Below are positions 21,710-32,515 of a stretch of 64,000 nucleotides of DNA, one piece after another. Location: positions 884,116,001 to 884,180,000 of the forward strand of contig CM057456.1 of the NCBI GenBank assembly GCA_016271365.2, written 5' to 3'. The notes under the pieces were generated by a model that saw nothing but the letters and a program-made list of their open reading frames with translations, was not told where the DNA came from and did no database searches. The translations under genes and the position numbers were made by a program. Source of the stretch: Neoceratodus forsteri. Lineage: Eukaryota; Chordata; Ceratodontiformes; Ceratodontidae. Each line of letters starts with the position of its first letter. Position 1 is the first letter of the stretch.

Positions 21710-22545
21710 ACGGTTCCTCACCACGTTGCATGTTGATAGAATTGGGGGTTTGGAAACAGTAAATAGTGCAACCTCTGCAGTCTTTTAGCACTTCCAAAAT
21801 CTTCTGAATATACCACTGTGCCCTGTAGGCTACACAGCACCCTCATTTGCTTGGGGTCAGTGAAGTATTTAGCATGTTTGCAATACCCACTGAGCTCAGG
21901 ACTGTAGGCACATTTGAATTCAGCCCCTGCCCCACTTGGATGTGTTATGGTGGTGCCGGCCAGAATGCAGCACAAGTCTTCAGCATACTACAGTAGTGTT
22001 ACTGAAGTAAACAAGGTAATTTCAATGGGAGGTAATCACCTTTGGCATGCAGTACCAGAGGATATTGCATTGCATACTGCATGGCTCCATTGCATGTCCA
22101 GTTAGTGTGGTGCTACAATATTTATGTTAACACTACACTAACCTTTTGAATACTGGGACTGCAGAGAGTGAATATTGGTTTTCATCAGGCCTGCATGCCA
22201 CAGCAGTGCCACATGCTCCAAACAAGGCCTAACAAGAGATCTTCTCTTGCAGATAGCTCCCTTCATTGAGCCACATTATGAAACTGTAAGCCATCAGTGT
22301 TAGGACCTCCTGGAAGTGTTTTGCTTGCTGATGCTGCCCTTGTTGACATGCATCATCAGCAGCACCTTGATAATGTAGGCATCCCCAGCATGCCTCAGTT
22401 CTTTCTGCCGCTGTCAACCACTCGTCAGTCCACCACTGCTGAAGAACACCACTGAACTTTTGCATGTATTCACTAATGCTTCTACATCTCACAGTTTGCT
22501 ATTTTGAAACTCTCTTTTATGCTGCCACCAAAAGACGAGGAACCG
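21710..22545. other. unassigned region
   Basis: No feature could be supported. A minus-strand open frame at 22229-22492 (87 codons, Trp- and Gln-rich) has no family match I recognise. Confidence 0.4.
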
Positions 22546-22599
22546 CTGTTGTGTTATTGCTGGTGCAGTGACACGAAAATATATAACGATGGATGACCA

Positions 22600-23475
22600 C
22601 TCCATTTGTATCCATTGCCTCTGTACAAACCACAAAGCTAAAGCCAGCTCATTTTACTAGAGCTTTAACCAAGCAACCAAGAGACATAACAAGAAGGCTT
22701 TTGACTTATTCCTCAAAGTTCAGGAAATGGAGAAACAGGTCGTGGTGAAGCCAGCTTCACTGTTTTCAACTGCTTCTGTTCCCAGTTCACCATCAGCCTG
22801 TTAATCCCCACAGTCAATGGTGGCAATCACTGACACATGAAAGAAAAAGGATAAATCCTCAAAGTTGGTGGAGAAATACCATCACTCAGAAAAGGAGAGG
22901 TGGCCAAAGGACAAGGCCGCTTCTCCAGGTTGTTTACATTCACCTCTTAGAAGAGGTAAGCCTACTGACACAGATGGGACCCTGGCTTGGGGCGCAGGCC
23001 TTGCCACTCCCCTAATCATTTCTTAGACACCAAGGTCAGGATCTGGCACCACCTCACTTGCCCCACCAGGGGATTCACAACCCATTCCACCGTGAGGCAC
23101 TTTCCCATCAACGGTTCAACCGTTGTCAACTCTTTTGGGGTCTGTCAACACACAGCTATTATATCAGACTATATCTGAGCTGTTGCAGTGTCTCTTACCT
23201 CTGCTGCCATTGGGGCCCACTCCGTTGGTGCCCTTAGCTGGTTTGTCATCAACACTACAGTTCTCAGTCCCTGCCATAGTGCTGGAACCTGAATGTCATC
23301 TGTCAACAGGACCCCAGTTGATAGCTCATCTTCTTTTGTCTCCTCATCTTGCTGACCCTCAGCTGATGGCAGTCAATATAGATGATGAACTGGTGTATGA
23401 TCCAGAGTATATGGAGGAGGAGGAGGAGGAGGAGGCCATGGATGAAGAGGAGGCAATAGATGTGGTGGGATCAAG
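22600..23475 (+). pseudogene. DIRS-D gag-like N-terminal region
   Basis: It starts with 'MDDHSICIHCLCTNHKA', which follows the DIRS gag pattern D-H-x-x-C-x-x-C-x-x-x-x-H before a second cysteine region. Basic, Ser/Pro-rich sequence follows, then a strongly acidic run at about 23415-23460 (eight or more Glu in a row). Stops break the frame at several points. Its likely role, by family, is a structural RNA-binding protein. It ends exactly at the DIRS-C insertion and continues at 29366. Confidence 0.6.
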
Positions 23476-23670
23476 ATCTTCCTGGACATAAGTCTCCACC
23501 ACTCATTCACACTAGTGGGATTGGCGCCGGAGGCACTAAGACCCATCGGGAGCAAACTTTTTGCTGGAGGGTCGGCGCGAGAGACGGCGCCGCGAGACAC
23601 GGCGCCGCGAGCAGCGGCTCGAGCGGTAATGACCATCCTCGGCGACCTCCAACGCGCTCAGTTCTTTTTT
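23476..23670 (+). repeat. DIRS-C left inverted terminal repeat
   Basis: Matches the reverse complement of 29145-29365 with few differences. It lacks the outermost 25 bp or so (AATTACGTACCTACCGTAATT) that only the right end carries. Confidence 0.9.
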
Positions 23671-25900
23671 CCGCCCACGAGTGCGCTTCAGTGACGACGT
23701 CGCCGCTTGAACGGAGTCAAACTTCAAACTAGCGCATAGTTTTCAGTTTGTTTTTGTAACATTATCACGATAGTAGTATCGCTTAGTTTTATTCTATTTT
23801 TGGTAAAATTTTTCTAATATTTAAATTTAACTTACTTGAAGAAGTCTGCCTACTGGACGGAGTCGACCATGAGCAGGTCAGGTGACGGTAGGGACTTCAG
23901 TATGAAAGCTGTCAGTCAGCGGGCTGGGTCCGTCAGCCTCCTTCTCCTCAGCGGGTTCACTACGGTCAGTCCGATGCCGGGGATGGGCGGTCCCCGCCGG
24001 CATAAAATAAGCGGTCGCATTCTCGGCGTGACTCGACTCTTCTTGCCCACAGGTCAAAAAGAGAAGGCATCACTCGAGGTCACCCTCTGGTATGTTCGCG
24101 CGCCGACGGTCGGTTATCGTTGCTAGTTGCCGGTCTCTTCTTCGAGTCGCCAGCTTCCGAGCAATCGCTGCCCGACATCGGAGCCCCTCCGCCTATAGGT
24201 AGGGCTCCAGATGAGCAGTTTCATCAGTGGGCGCTCTTATGGAGCGATGGGCTCGGGGTTGGTTCTTCTGCCTGGCTCGGTTACCTCGGGCCCTCGGGCT
24301 CCTCCGGCGATCAGGTAGGCGGTTGGACCTTCCCTGGTCATGGCGCCTTCTTCGGTGCTAGCGACTCCGTGCAGGTGTTTCCCCTCACATGGCTGCGGCG
24401 CGGGGCCTCACCGATGCCCTTATCTCCTGGTATTTTTCCTTCTCTTGTTTTCCAGGTTCCCCGGGCTTTCGGGCGCCTGCAGGGTCTGTGGCCGTGTCGG
24501 CGCCTGCTGGGCCGCCGGAGCTTGCGGCGCTGGCGGCGCCACGCGGGTCTTCGGCGCTACAGGCGCGCCGCTGTTGTCTCGCGGCGCCGGGTGGTGCCGT
24601 TGATCGGGCGCGCCGCTGCCGCGGGCGCTCGCGGCGCTGTCTTGGGCGTTGCCGCGCGTCGGCCTGGCGCGCTGCTGGTCGCTGTGTGCGCGGGCGTCGC
24701 CCGCGCGCCGCCCCTGGGGCGCAGGTCACAGGTTTCTTCGGGCGCCAGGCGCCTCGGTGTCAGTTTTCAGTCTGCTTTGTTGCCCCGCCTGCAGCAGCAG
24801 CCCTTGGGACTCTCCTTGTTTTTCTGCCATTTCCTCCTCTCCTAATTTTCACTCTTTCCTGTCCAAACAGTCCTTTCTGGACCATCAGGAGATGATGTTG
24901 AGCCTGACCCAGACCTCTGGTTGGGTGATGAAGTGGAGGAAACAGGATCTTTCTTTGCTACAGAGCCTGTGGTGAGACCTGTCCTTTAAGTCTCTGTTGA
25001 AGAACCTGGATCCTCTTTCTCTCCAGACTACAGACATCGATCCTGGGAAGATATTAAGACTCCAGTATCTTCATGCTTGGGAGATCCCTAGGATTTGACT
25101 CCTCCATTCAGCCTTCCTTCGAGACGCTGTCTCAAATGGTATGGAATAACCCTGCTCTTATTCCTCAGTGGCTAAATCCATTGATAAAGTATTCAGCTCC
25201 CAAGGATCGTCCCATTTGGCATCCCAAGCCTTTGCGGATCCTATTGTAGTCCTGGCAGAGAATGACAAGGTCGTTCTTCCTCAAACTACTACAGCTCGAC
25301 CTATTAACAAAGAGTCTCGTAAGATTGATACATTAGGTAAGAGAGTCTTTGCTGCCTCCACTCTAAGTATGCGTATTGCCAGTTATCAAGGCTATTTTTC
25401 TCAGTATGAGTATATCCTGTGGCACTCTATGAAAAGAATGGTTGAAGCTCTTCCAGATTCGGATTCCAAGTCAGAGCTTCTTCTGACCGTTATTAGAGTA
25501 TTGAGTCCAATAACCAACAGGTCAAAGCCGCCATGGATGCTTTACACTGCTTCTCGCTTCACAGCAGCGTGGTGTGTACTGGCGCCATTCCTGGCTGCGT
25601 ACTTCTGGCTTCACGAATGATGCTCAGCAGCAGGTGATGGCGCTGCCTTTGATGGCTCCTTTCTTTTTGGCCCTCAGGTGGAGCAAGCCTTAGAGGCCAC
25701 TCAGAAGACTAGATCGGCCATTGTTGGCCAGACCTCCGCCTGCCCCTCTCGGGGCATGTGAACGAGCACGTCAGTTTCATAGTCGTCAGTCCTTTCGAGG
25801 CAGAGGCAGGGAAGCTTCCATAAAGCCAACCTGCCCAACCTCAAAAAGAAGCGCAGCAAGCGCAGGGACCTAAAGCTCCCCAGCGCTACCTTATGAGTCG
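23671..25900 (+). pseudogene. DIRS-C gag-like region
   Basis: The clearest part is 25168-25620: 'NKESRKIDTLGKRVFAAST' followed by 'RIASYQGYFSQYEYILWHSM'. The same pattern is seen in the gag-like frames of DIRS-B (59378-59800) and DIRS-D (about 29765-29900). A basic tail with 'RQFHSRQSFRGRGRE' follows near 25765-25810, typical of an RNA-binding C terminus. The 24450-24750 segment is extremely GC- and CpG-rich with short repeats, and open frames there are composition artefacts. Frames change between 24845 and 25168 and after 25620. The true start codon was not identified. Confidence 0.65.
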
Positions 25901-27800
25901 TTAGCCCAAGTTCCATCCACTCTGCCCGAGGTGGAACTTTCTCCTCCGGTGGGAGGTCGTCTGATGTACTTCTACAACCAGTGGAAGTCCATAACCTCAG
26001 ACAAATGGGTTCTTCGGATAATTCGCGAGGGTTACTCTCTCAATTTCTTGAAACCCCCCCCGAATTGTCCTCCCATACGACAACCCAGGTTGTCGGCCTC
26101 TCAGTCAGATCTCCTCACCGCGGAGATCCAGGGCCTTCTTGAACAACAGGGCAATAGAACTGGTGCCCCGCGATTCGTTAAACACAGGGTTCTACTCCCA
26201 TTACTTTCTGGTTCCAAAGAAATCTGGGGGGATGCGCCCCATTCTAGACCTCAGAAAGTTAAACAAATTCCTCCCCAGGGAGAAATTCAAGATGATTTCC
26301 CTAGGTACCCTGTTACCCTTGCTGCATCAGCACGACTGGCTGGCCTCTCTGGATATGCAGGATGCTTACCAGCATATCCCCGTCCACCCGACCCACCGCA
26401 AATTCCTCAGGTTTGTAGCTTTGGGTCAGCATTATCAGTTCAGAGTCCTGCCCTTTGGGCTATCCTCGGCGCCGCGAGTTTTTACAAAGTGTTGTGCAGT
26501 TCTCGCGGCGCATCTCAGGAAAGTCGGACTCCGAGTGTTTCCCTACCTGGACGATTGGCTTCTAGCAAGCCCTTCCGGCCAAGGGACTTTGGAAGCCGTG
26601 CAAACGACTTCTCGTCTTCTCACGTCCATGGGAGTTCTGCTGAATTTGAAAAAATCTCAACTGCAACCCTCCCAGAGGCTCCTTTTCATAGGGACGCTTC
26701 TAGACACCTCTTCAGCGAAGGCTTTCCTTCCAGAGGACAGAAGACTCGACATCCTTCTGTGGCCCGTTACATCAGGGAGAACCAATCGGTTACAGCTCTC
26801 TCGATGCAACGCATGTTGGGTCTCATGGCCCTCGGTCTTCAACTGTCCTCTGGCCCGACTGCACATGGGAACCACCCAGTGGATGCTCTCCACTCAGTGG
26901 TCCCCGACCTCTCACCCCAGTCTTATCCCATCAAGGTGACGGAGCCTTCGAAGGTCTCACCTGGTGGTCTCAAGAGAGCAATCTCCTGGAAGGATTCCCC
27001 TTGCTCCCCGGATCATCAGATCTCCATCACCACAGATGCATCGCTAATGGGATGGGGAGCTCACTGTCTCTCCTCCACACTCCAAGGTGTATGGACTCAG
27101 TTCGAAACTCATCTCCACATAAATGTCCTGGAGATGAGGAGTCCTCTATGCAATCCGAGCTCTGAAGGATGTCCTTTGTCACAAGAACATTCTCCTTCAA
27201 ACGGACAACAAAGCAGTGATGTATTACATCAACAAGCAAGCGGTGCTCATTCTTATTCCCTTTGCAGGGAAGCAATGAGGTGTGGGAGTGGTGCTTGGAG
27301 CACAAGTCTCTGATTCAGCGGTTTATCTGCCAGGTATACAAAACGACCTAGCAGATCACCTCAGCAGAACGGAGGCAGACCCCACGAGTGGTCTCTCGAT
27401 CCAGCCGTAGCTCGGTCCCTGTTCAAAGAGTGGGGACTCCAGACCTGGACCTTTTGCATCCCCACTCAGCATAAAACTGCCTCTCTTCTGCTCCAGAAAT
27501 CCAGGGCCTGGCATTTTCTGTCAGGATGCGTTCAGGCTGCGGTGGACAAAACGCTTTCTCTTTCGCCTTTCCACCACTTCCTCTAATCCAGAGAGTACTC
27601 CTCAAGTTCGAGTCTCAGGGGACCAAGATGATTCTCATTGCTCCTTCCTGGCCTCGGCAACTATGGTTTCTCTACTCAACAGTATGTTGGCAGCCTCCGA
27701 GACCACTTCCTTTGCAAATCAGTCTTCTGACTCAGGGTTCGTTGGTCCATCCCAACCTGAAATCACTTCACCTTCATGCTTGGCTCCTGAAGAGATAGAA
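25900..27800 (+). pseudogene. DIRS-C reverse transcriptase/RNase H and following region
   Basis: Begins 'VGGRLMYFYNQWKSITSDKWV', the usual DIRS pol opening. The RT is best at 26139-26760: 'FLVPKKSGGMRPILDLRKLNKFL', first palm Asp in 'WLASLDMQDAYQHIPV', 'LPFGLSSAPRVFTK', then the catalytic 'YLDDWLL' (about 26541-26561) and 'FIGTLLDT'. RNase H is in another frame: 'ITTDASLMGWGAH' with its Asp, 'NVLEMR' with its Glu, then, after another shift, 'TDNKAVMYYINKQ'. The methyltransferase-like region at 27526-27700 has 'AFPPLPLIQRVLLKF' and 'LIAPSWPRQLWF'. At least three frame changes make it a pseudogene, though every catalytic motif is still visible. Confidence 0.85.
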
Positions 27801-28820
27801 GTGAATCGGTTCAACGCGTCTCTGTTGAGTCTCAGACATCCCTTCTGGCTGCTCGGGAAGCCAGCCACCCAGCGATACGCTTCCAAATGGAAGCGTTTTT
27901 CTCTCTAGTGTCAAAATCCTCTTGGAATCCCTTTTCCTGTCCTCCTGGCAAGGTTCTGGAGTATCTTTTGGACCTATCAAACTTAGGTCTTCAATACTCC
28001 ACAGTTAAAGTTCACCTTAGTGCCATCTCAGCTTCCATGAGCCGTTTCTTCCTTAACTCTGGCTCAGTTACCTATGGTGAAGAGATTTTTTAAGGATTCT
28101 CCATACCAGACCCCTGTTAAGCGTCCAGTTGCAGCCTGGGACATTAACCTGGTGCTGGACATGCTCACTCGGAAGCCTTTCGAACCCTTAGCTACCTGTG
28201 AGTTAAAATTTCTTACCTGGAAGACTGCCTTCCTGGTGGCCATTACCTCAGCCCGCAGGGTCTCTGAGATACATGCACTGGTTACGGACCCTCCGTATAC
28301 TGTATTCCATAAGGACAAGGTAGTTCTCCGTACTCATCCTAAATTTCTTCCCAAGGTTGTGTCAGAATTCCATCTGAACCAACCTCTGGTACTTCCCGCT
28401 TACTTCGCTAATTTCCAAAATGAAGGGGAACGAGCTCTTCATTCCTTGGATGTTAAGAGAGCCTTGCGGTTCTATTTAGATAGAACCAAGGATGTTCGCA
28501 AGACTCAGCAACTGTTCGTTTCTTTCAGCGACACCCGGCTGGGTCAACCTGTCGCTATTAGATGTATCTCTTCATGGTTAGTGGCATGCCTTCGTCATTG
28601 CTATTCCATGGCTCAAGTTAAATTAGAAGGTAGAGTGTACGCTCACTCTACTAGGGCGGTCGCGGCATCCCTAGCGGAAATTCGCAATGTTCCAATTGCA
28701 GATATATGCAACGCCGCTACCTGGAGCTCAGTGCATACTTCGTTAGCACTATGCACTGGATGTTCATGCCAGGCGGCATTCGCGTTCAGCAGAACTATCC
28801 TTAATGGGCTTCTATCTTGA
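27800..28820 (+). pseudogene. DIRS-C tyrosine recombinase, nucleophile shifted out of frame
   Basis: N-terminal core-binding sequence is at 27850-28080 in shifting frames ('YASKWKRFSL', 'VLEYLLDLSNLGLQYSTVKVHLSAI'). The open stretch 28074-28820 has the catalytic Arg in 'TSARRVSEIHAL', the His-x-x-Arg 'AHSTR', and Trp in 'AATWSS'. Compared with DIRS-A, 2 nt are missing just after 'AATWSSVHT' and 1 nt about 30 nt later. The frame is restored, but the 14 residues between, where the catalytic Tyr (His-Tyr-x-Leu-Asp) should lie, are misread. It ends in the shared 'RTILNGLLS'. Confidence 0.85.
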
Positions 28821-28871
28821 GCCGTGAGCTCTGGCTTTCCTGCCGCCCTTTTGGGGATTATCAGCTTGGTA

Positions 28872-28985
28872 CTCTCCACTAGTGTGAATGAGTGGTGGAG
28901 ACTTATGTCAGGAAGATAGGAAAATTACGTACCTACCGTAATTCTTGATCTTCTTGGACTGATCTCCACCATCATTCTGCACTCC
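28872..28985 (+). repeat. DIRS-C internal complementary region
   Basis: CACTAGTGTGAATGAGTGG through AGGAAGAT is complementary to the left terminus. AGGAAAATTACGTACCTACC through CTCCACCA is complementary to the right terminus. The junction between the two halves gives the exact circle joint of the element. Confidence 0.9.
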
Positions 28986-29144
28986 CTCCATCCCCGAGCT
29001 CACCGCTGTATTGGTCTTCACTCCTCAAATCTTTAGGCCGTGAGGACTTCTTTGCTGACCCTTCTTACACGGGTCATACGGACTATCTTATGTCCGTTTT
29101 TAATGTTGGGTTTACCCTTTTACGTTAGTTCCTGCACCTCCTTG

Positions 29145-29365
29145 GTAAAAAAGTACTGAGGCGGTTGGAGGTCGTCGCCGAGATGGTCATTACCGCTCGA
29201 TTGCTCATGGGCGCCGTTGTCTCGGCGCCAGTTTCTCACACCCTCCAGCAAAAAAGTTTGCTCCCGATGGGTCTTAGTGCCTCCGGCGCCAATCCCACTA
29301 GTGTGAATGAGTGGTGGAGACTCGTCCAAGAAGATCAAGAATTACGGTAGGTACGTAATTTTCCT
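29145..29365 (-). repeat. DIRS-C right inverted terminal repeat
   Basis: Reverse complement of 23476-23670 plus about 25 extra terminal bases containing the near-palindrome AATTACGGTAGGTACGTAATT. Confidence 0.9.
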
Positions 29366-30560
29366 TTCCGCTCTGTCCCCTTGCTCAGAGGAGAGTGTGA
29401 AAAACACACTAAGGTCTCCCCTGAGGATGCTTCATTTCAGACCTTCCTAAAACAGGTTCAGGCTAAACAGGGTTTCAAGCAGAAGAGGAGGAATCCTCCA
29501 AGATAAGTCTCTATGAGTTCTTGGAGGTTTCTGCCTCCCCAATAGTCGTACTGTAATTCCTGCAGTGCATTCTGTGCTTGATGATGCTACTCTAGCAACC
29601 TGGCACAGGCTGACTACATTGCCTGCAGTACCCAGGAAGGCTGATGAACAATATCCAGCCCCCACTGCAAAGCCTTATTATTCATCACAGCCACAAACAG
29701 CCCCTATGGTGATAATGGCTGCTCATGACAGATCTAAGGCTTCCAAACACATGATAAGGAGGCAAGGAAAGTGGACATGATGGACAAGGGGGTGTTTTCT
29801 GTGGCTTCCCTGGGCCAAAGAATTGCTAATTATGAGGCATATAGGATAAAATATCAGAACTGGCTTTGGAGGACTATGGCCACCCTGGCTGAGAAATTGC
29901 CAAAGGGCCAGGACAAAATATTGGTACAGTAGACTATTGCTAATGACCAAGAGACTGGCAAGCATCTGCTGTGATAGACTTATGATGCCTCAGATGCTGT
30001 GGCTAGAGCTGTTGTATCTGGAATATATCTTCACTGCCAATCTTGGAATTTGGGTGGCTGACTTTGGCTCAGATGTGCAATAGTCTGTGACGAATGCTCC
30101 ATTTAGTGGCACACAGTTGTTTGGAACTGATGTTGAAAATGCATTACAGGATTTACAGTCCTCTAAAATGACTCTTTGAGCTCTGCATACTGTGCACCTT
30201 GTACCCTGGGGAAGGGGTTGTGGTTCTTTTCTCAGGCCCTATGCCCATCCAGGCAGGGGCTATTCAAGGGGCCCTGGATGTGGTTACAAAGGCCTCTACC
30301 TTCCACTACCTAGTCTATTAACCTGCCTCCTGATGCTTATGCCAGACTTACAAATGGTCAGACCATTACCCACACCCCTGCCACTCTGGTGCTTTCTGAC
30401 TACCCCCCCTTCCTTCGGTCTCACTGCTTCAGGAAGTTTTGGTGGGAGGCTGAATCACCCTCTTCCTACCAAAATGGGGGGAGAGCGCTACAGATGCCCT
30501 GGTCCTGGAGTTGGTTCAGCAAGGACATACCCTAGAGCTCCTTTCTGTTCCTCCAGTGAC
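29366..30560 (+). pseudogene. DIRS-D gag-like region, continued
   Basis: Directly after DIRS-C the gag-like sequence resumes: 'EDASFQTFLKQVQAK' at about 29425 and 'DKEARKVDMMDKGVFSVASLGQRIANYEAYRIKYQNWLW' at about 29745-29865, the same pattern as DIRS-B and DIRS-C. Stops follow, and the Gly/Pro-rich part at 30190-30560 is only weakly gag-like. Confidence 0.65.
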
Positions 30561-32490
30561 CCCTCCCATTATCCAACAGATATCCTCCAAGACATCTTGC
30601 CCTCCTGCTGGAGAGGTTCAGACTCTCCTCTGCAAAAGGGCCGTAGACTCTGTCCTGTTTCACAGGAGAATGTGGGCTATTATTCCAGGTTCTTTCTAGC
30701 CCCAAAATGGACCAGGGATCTCAGGTCAGTACTAGTCATTTGAGGACTGGATCTGCTCATCGAATACAAAAAGCTTTGAATGGTCTCACTGTAGTTCCTC
30801 CTCTCCCTACAGCTCCAAGGGATTGGATGGTTACTCTGGACATGAAAGACACATACTTTCATGTCAGAATCCAAATGTTGCACAGAAAATACCTACATTT
30901 CATGCTTCAGGGCTCACACTACCAGTGTCATGTCTTGCCTATTGTCTACACACTGTTTCGGACCCAACAGTTGTTCAACCAGCTGTCATGTCTTGTCCTT
31001 GCCCTTTGGTTTGTGCTCTGCACTGCATGTCTTTACCAAAGTATTTGCCATGGTGGCAGCTGCCTTCCACAGGGAGGGCCTGTATGTTTTCCCATACATA
31101 GATGACTGGCTACTGAAAACCCCGTCTCTGGAGGCCATTGTCTACACACTGTTTCATACCCAACAGTTATTCAACCAGCTGGGTATTTAGTTATTTATTT
31201 AAACTTTGCCAAAGTTACTTTAGTAACCAGGAAAGGCACTCTGAGTCACAGCTAGTTTCCTGAGTGACCTGGGTATACTGATCAATGAACCAAAGTCAGT
31301 CCTTACTACTTGCTAGAGTCTCCAATAGCAATTTTGAGCACAGGTCTGTGATAGGCATCTCTGCCCTCTGACCATGTTAGGTAGCACAGGCTCAGGTGTT
31401 TTCATCCAGTGACTGTATCTTAGCAAGATGCCATCTGTGGTTAATCAACCTGATGGCAGCTACCATACTGGCTGTCCCACTAGCTCACCTCTCCGTGAGA
31501 CTCCCTCATTGGTTTCTCAGGGCACAGTGGGTTCAGCATTCTGATGAGCTAGAATGTCTCATACAGGGGACTCCTCCACTTTGTCACTCACTACTCTGGT
31601 GATTGGGCTACTTCAACCTAAAGTCAGGGTCCCCATCCCTCTGGCCATCCCTGCTCCTGGTGCTGACCATGGATACCTCAGGTTCAGTTTGGGGTGCCTA
31701 TCTGGGCCCCTTCAAAATTCAGAGCCAATGTGCTTTGGTGGATATGGTTCTGCACAGCAACACTCTGGAGATGAGAGCTGTTCTGCGTTACCTAGAGGCC
31801 TTTGCCACCCTCTTCTCAGGGAACCAGCTGCTGATCCATACAGATAATATTTTGGTGATGTGTTTCATCAACCATTAAGGCAGAGTGCATTCATAACCTG
31901 TCTACAGAGAGGCAATGAGAATTTGCTACTGGGTGGTGGAACAAGACGTTTTTCTGTCAGCTGTGTTTCTACACGGCACCCAGAAAGCACTTCAGTTGAT
32001 TGCATGTGATGTTCCATGAATGGGAGCCCTCTGAATCCATTCTGAATGGCCCTTTGGAAAAATAGGATCACCAAGACATAGACCTGTTTGCATTTCCATA
32101 CAATGCAAAACTGCCATGATTCTGCTTGCTTCATGGCCTGGAGTTTTCTGACAAGATGCATTGTTCCTCTCTTGTTAAATGGGGTTTCTGTACACTTCCT
32201 CCATTCCCCCTGATACAGAGGATTTTGGTCAAGCTACGGGCCAAGCCAACTACTTTGATTCTGACGATCCTTTACTTAATAGAAAAATTTGCTTCCTGTA
32301 CTCTAGCAACTGGAAGTGGAACCTCCTGTCCCACTTTACCTATGCATGGAACTTCTGCCACAGGGGTAGGGTGCTCTAGTGCACCCGTATCTTTGATCCC
32401 TGTACCTCCATGCCTGGCTTCAGAGGAGATAGAACTCTTCCACTTCAGAGTTTCCCTGGCAGTTGCAGATGTTCTATTGGCACCTAGAAA
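30560..32490 (+). pseudogene. DIRS-D reverse transcriptase/RNase H and following region
   Basis: RT segments: 'GYYSRFFLAPKWTRDLR' (30675), 'DWMVTLDMKDTYFHVRI' (30820), 'LPFGLCSALHVFTKVFAMV' (31000), and the catalytic 'YIDDWLLKTPS' (31095). RNase H: 'LTMDTSGSVWGAYLG' (31665), 'LEMRAVLRYLEAF' (31765) and 'IHTDNILVMCFIN' (31835), so Asp-Glu-Asp are visible. The following region has 'CTLPPFPLIQRILVKL' (32190). A near-exact direct repeat (30949-30988 and 31139-31178) shows that a segment was copied into the RT. Many stops are present. No recombinase follows. Confidence 0.8.
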
Positions 32491-32515
32491 GCTGTCTACT
32501 TGGTACACCTAAAGT

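Larger units (their letters stand above)
23476..29365 (+). mobile_element. DIRS-C: near-complete DIRS-like retrotransposon
   Basis: Length 5,890 bp. Left terminus 23476-23670 and right terminus 29145-29365 are inverted copies (shared ACTCATTCACACTAGTGGGA, GGCGCCGGAGGCACTAAGAC and GCAAACTTTTTTGCTGGAGG-like blocks). The internal complementary region at 28872-28985 is the reverse complement of the left end fused to that of the right end. This fixes the edges: it begins ATCTTCCT and ends ATTTTCCT. The gene order is gag-like, RT/RNase H, methyltransferase-like region, tyrosine recombinase. The 5' third is rich in CpG, unlike the flanks, so the insertion is relatively recent. It is nevertheless frameshifted. 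It sits inside DIRS-D without target duplication. Confidence 0.9.
22560..32515 (+). mobile_element. DIRS-D: old DIRS-like element, split by DIRS-C and 3'-truncated
   Basis: A gag-like N-terminal half lies at 22600-23475 and the gag remainder, RT, RNase H and following region lie at 29366-32490, all on the plus strand and in DIRS order. DIRS-C occupies the gap. The reading frame runs on for about 30 codons when the two flanks are abutted, with no target duplication, which supports one interrupted element. No recombinase or terminal repeat is found. The copy stops near 32515, where CR1 sequence begins. Confidence 0.7.

Noticed and set aside
22229..22492. Minus-strand Trp/Gln-rich frame that could be a transposase helix-turn-helix
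   Set aside because: No catalytic domain, terminal repeats or recognisable family motif nearby.
23397..23462. Run of Glu codons as a stand-alone acidic protein
   Set aside because: It is part of the DIRS-D gag-like region and ends at the DIRS-C insertion.
24120..24895. Long overlapping open frames on both strands
   Set aside because: The segment is extremely GC-rich with short repeats, so stops are rare in every frame. Arg/Ala-rich products reflect composition, not a gene.
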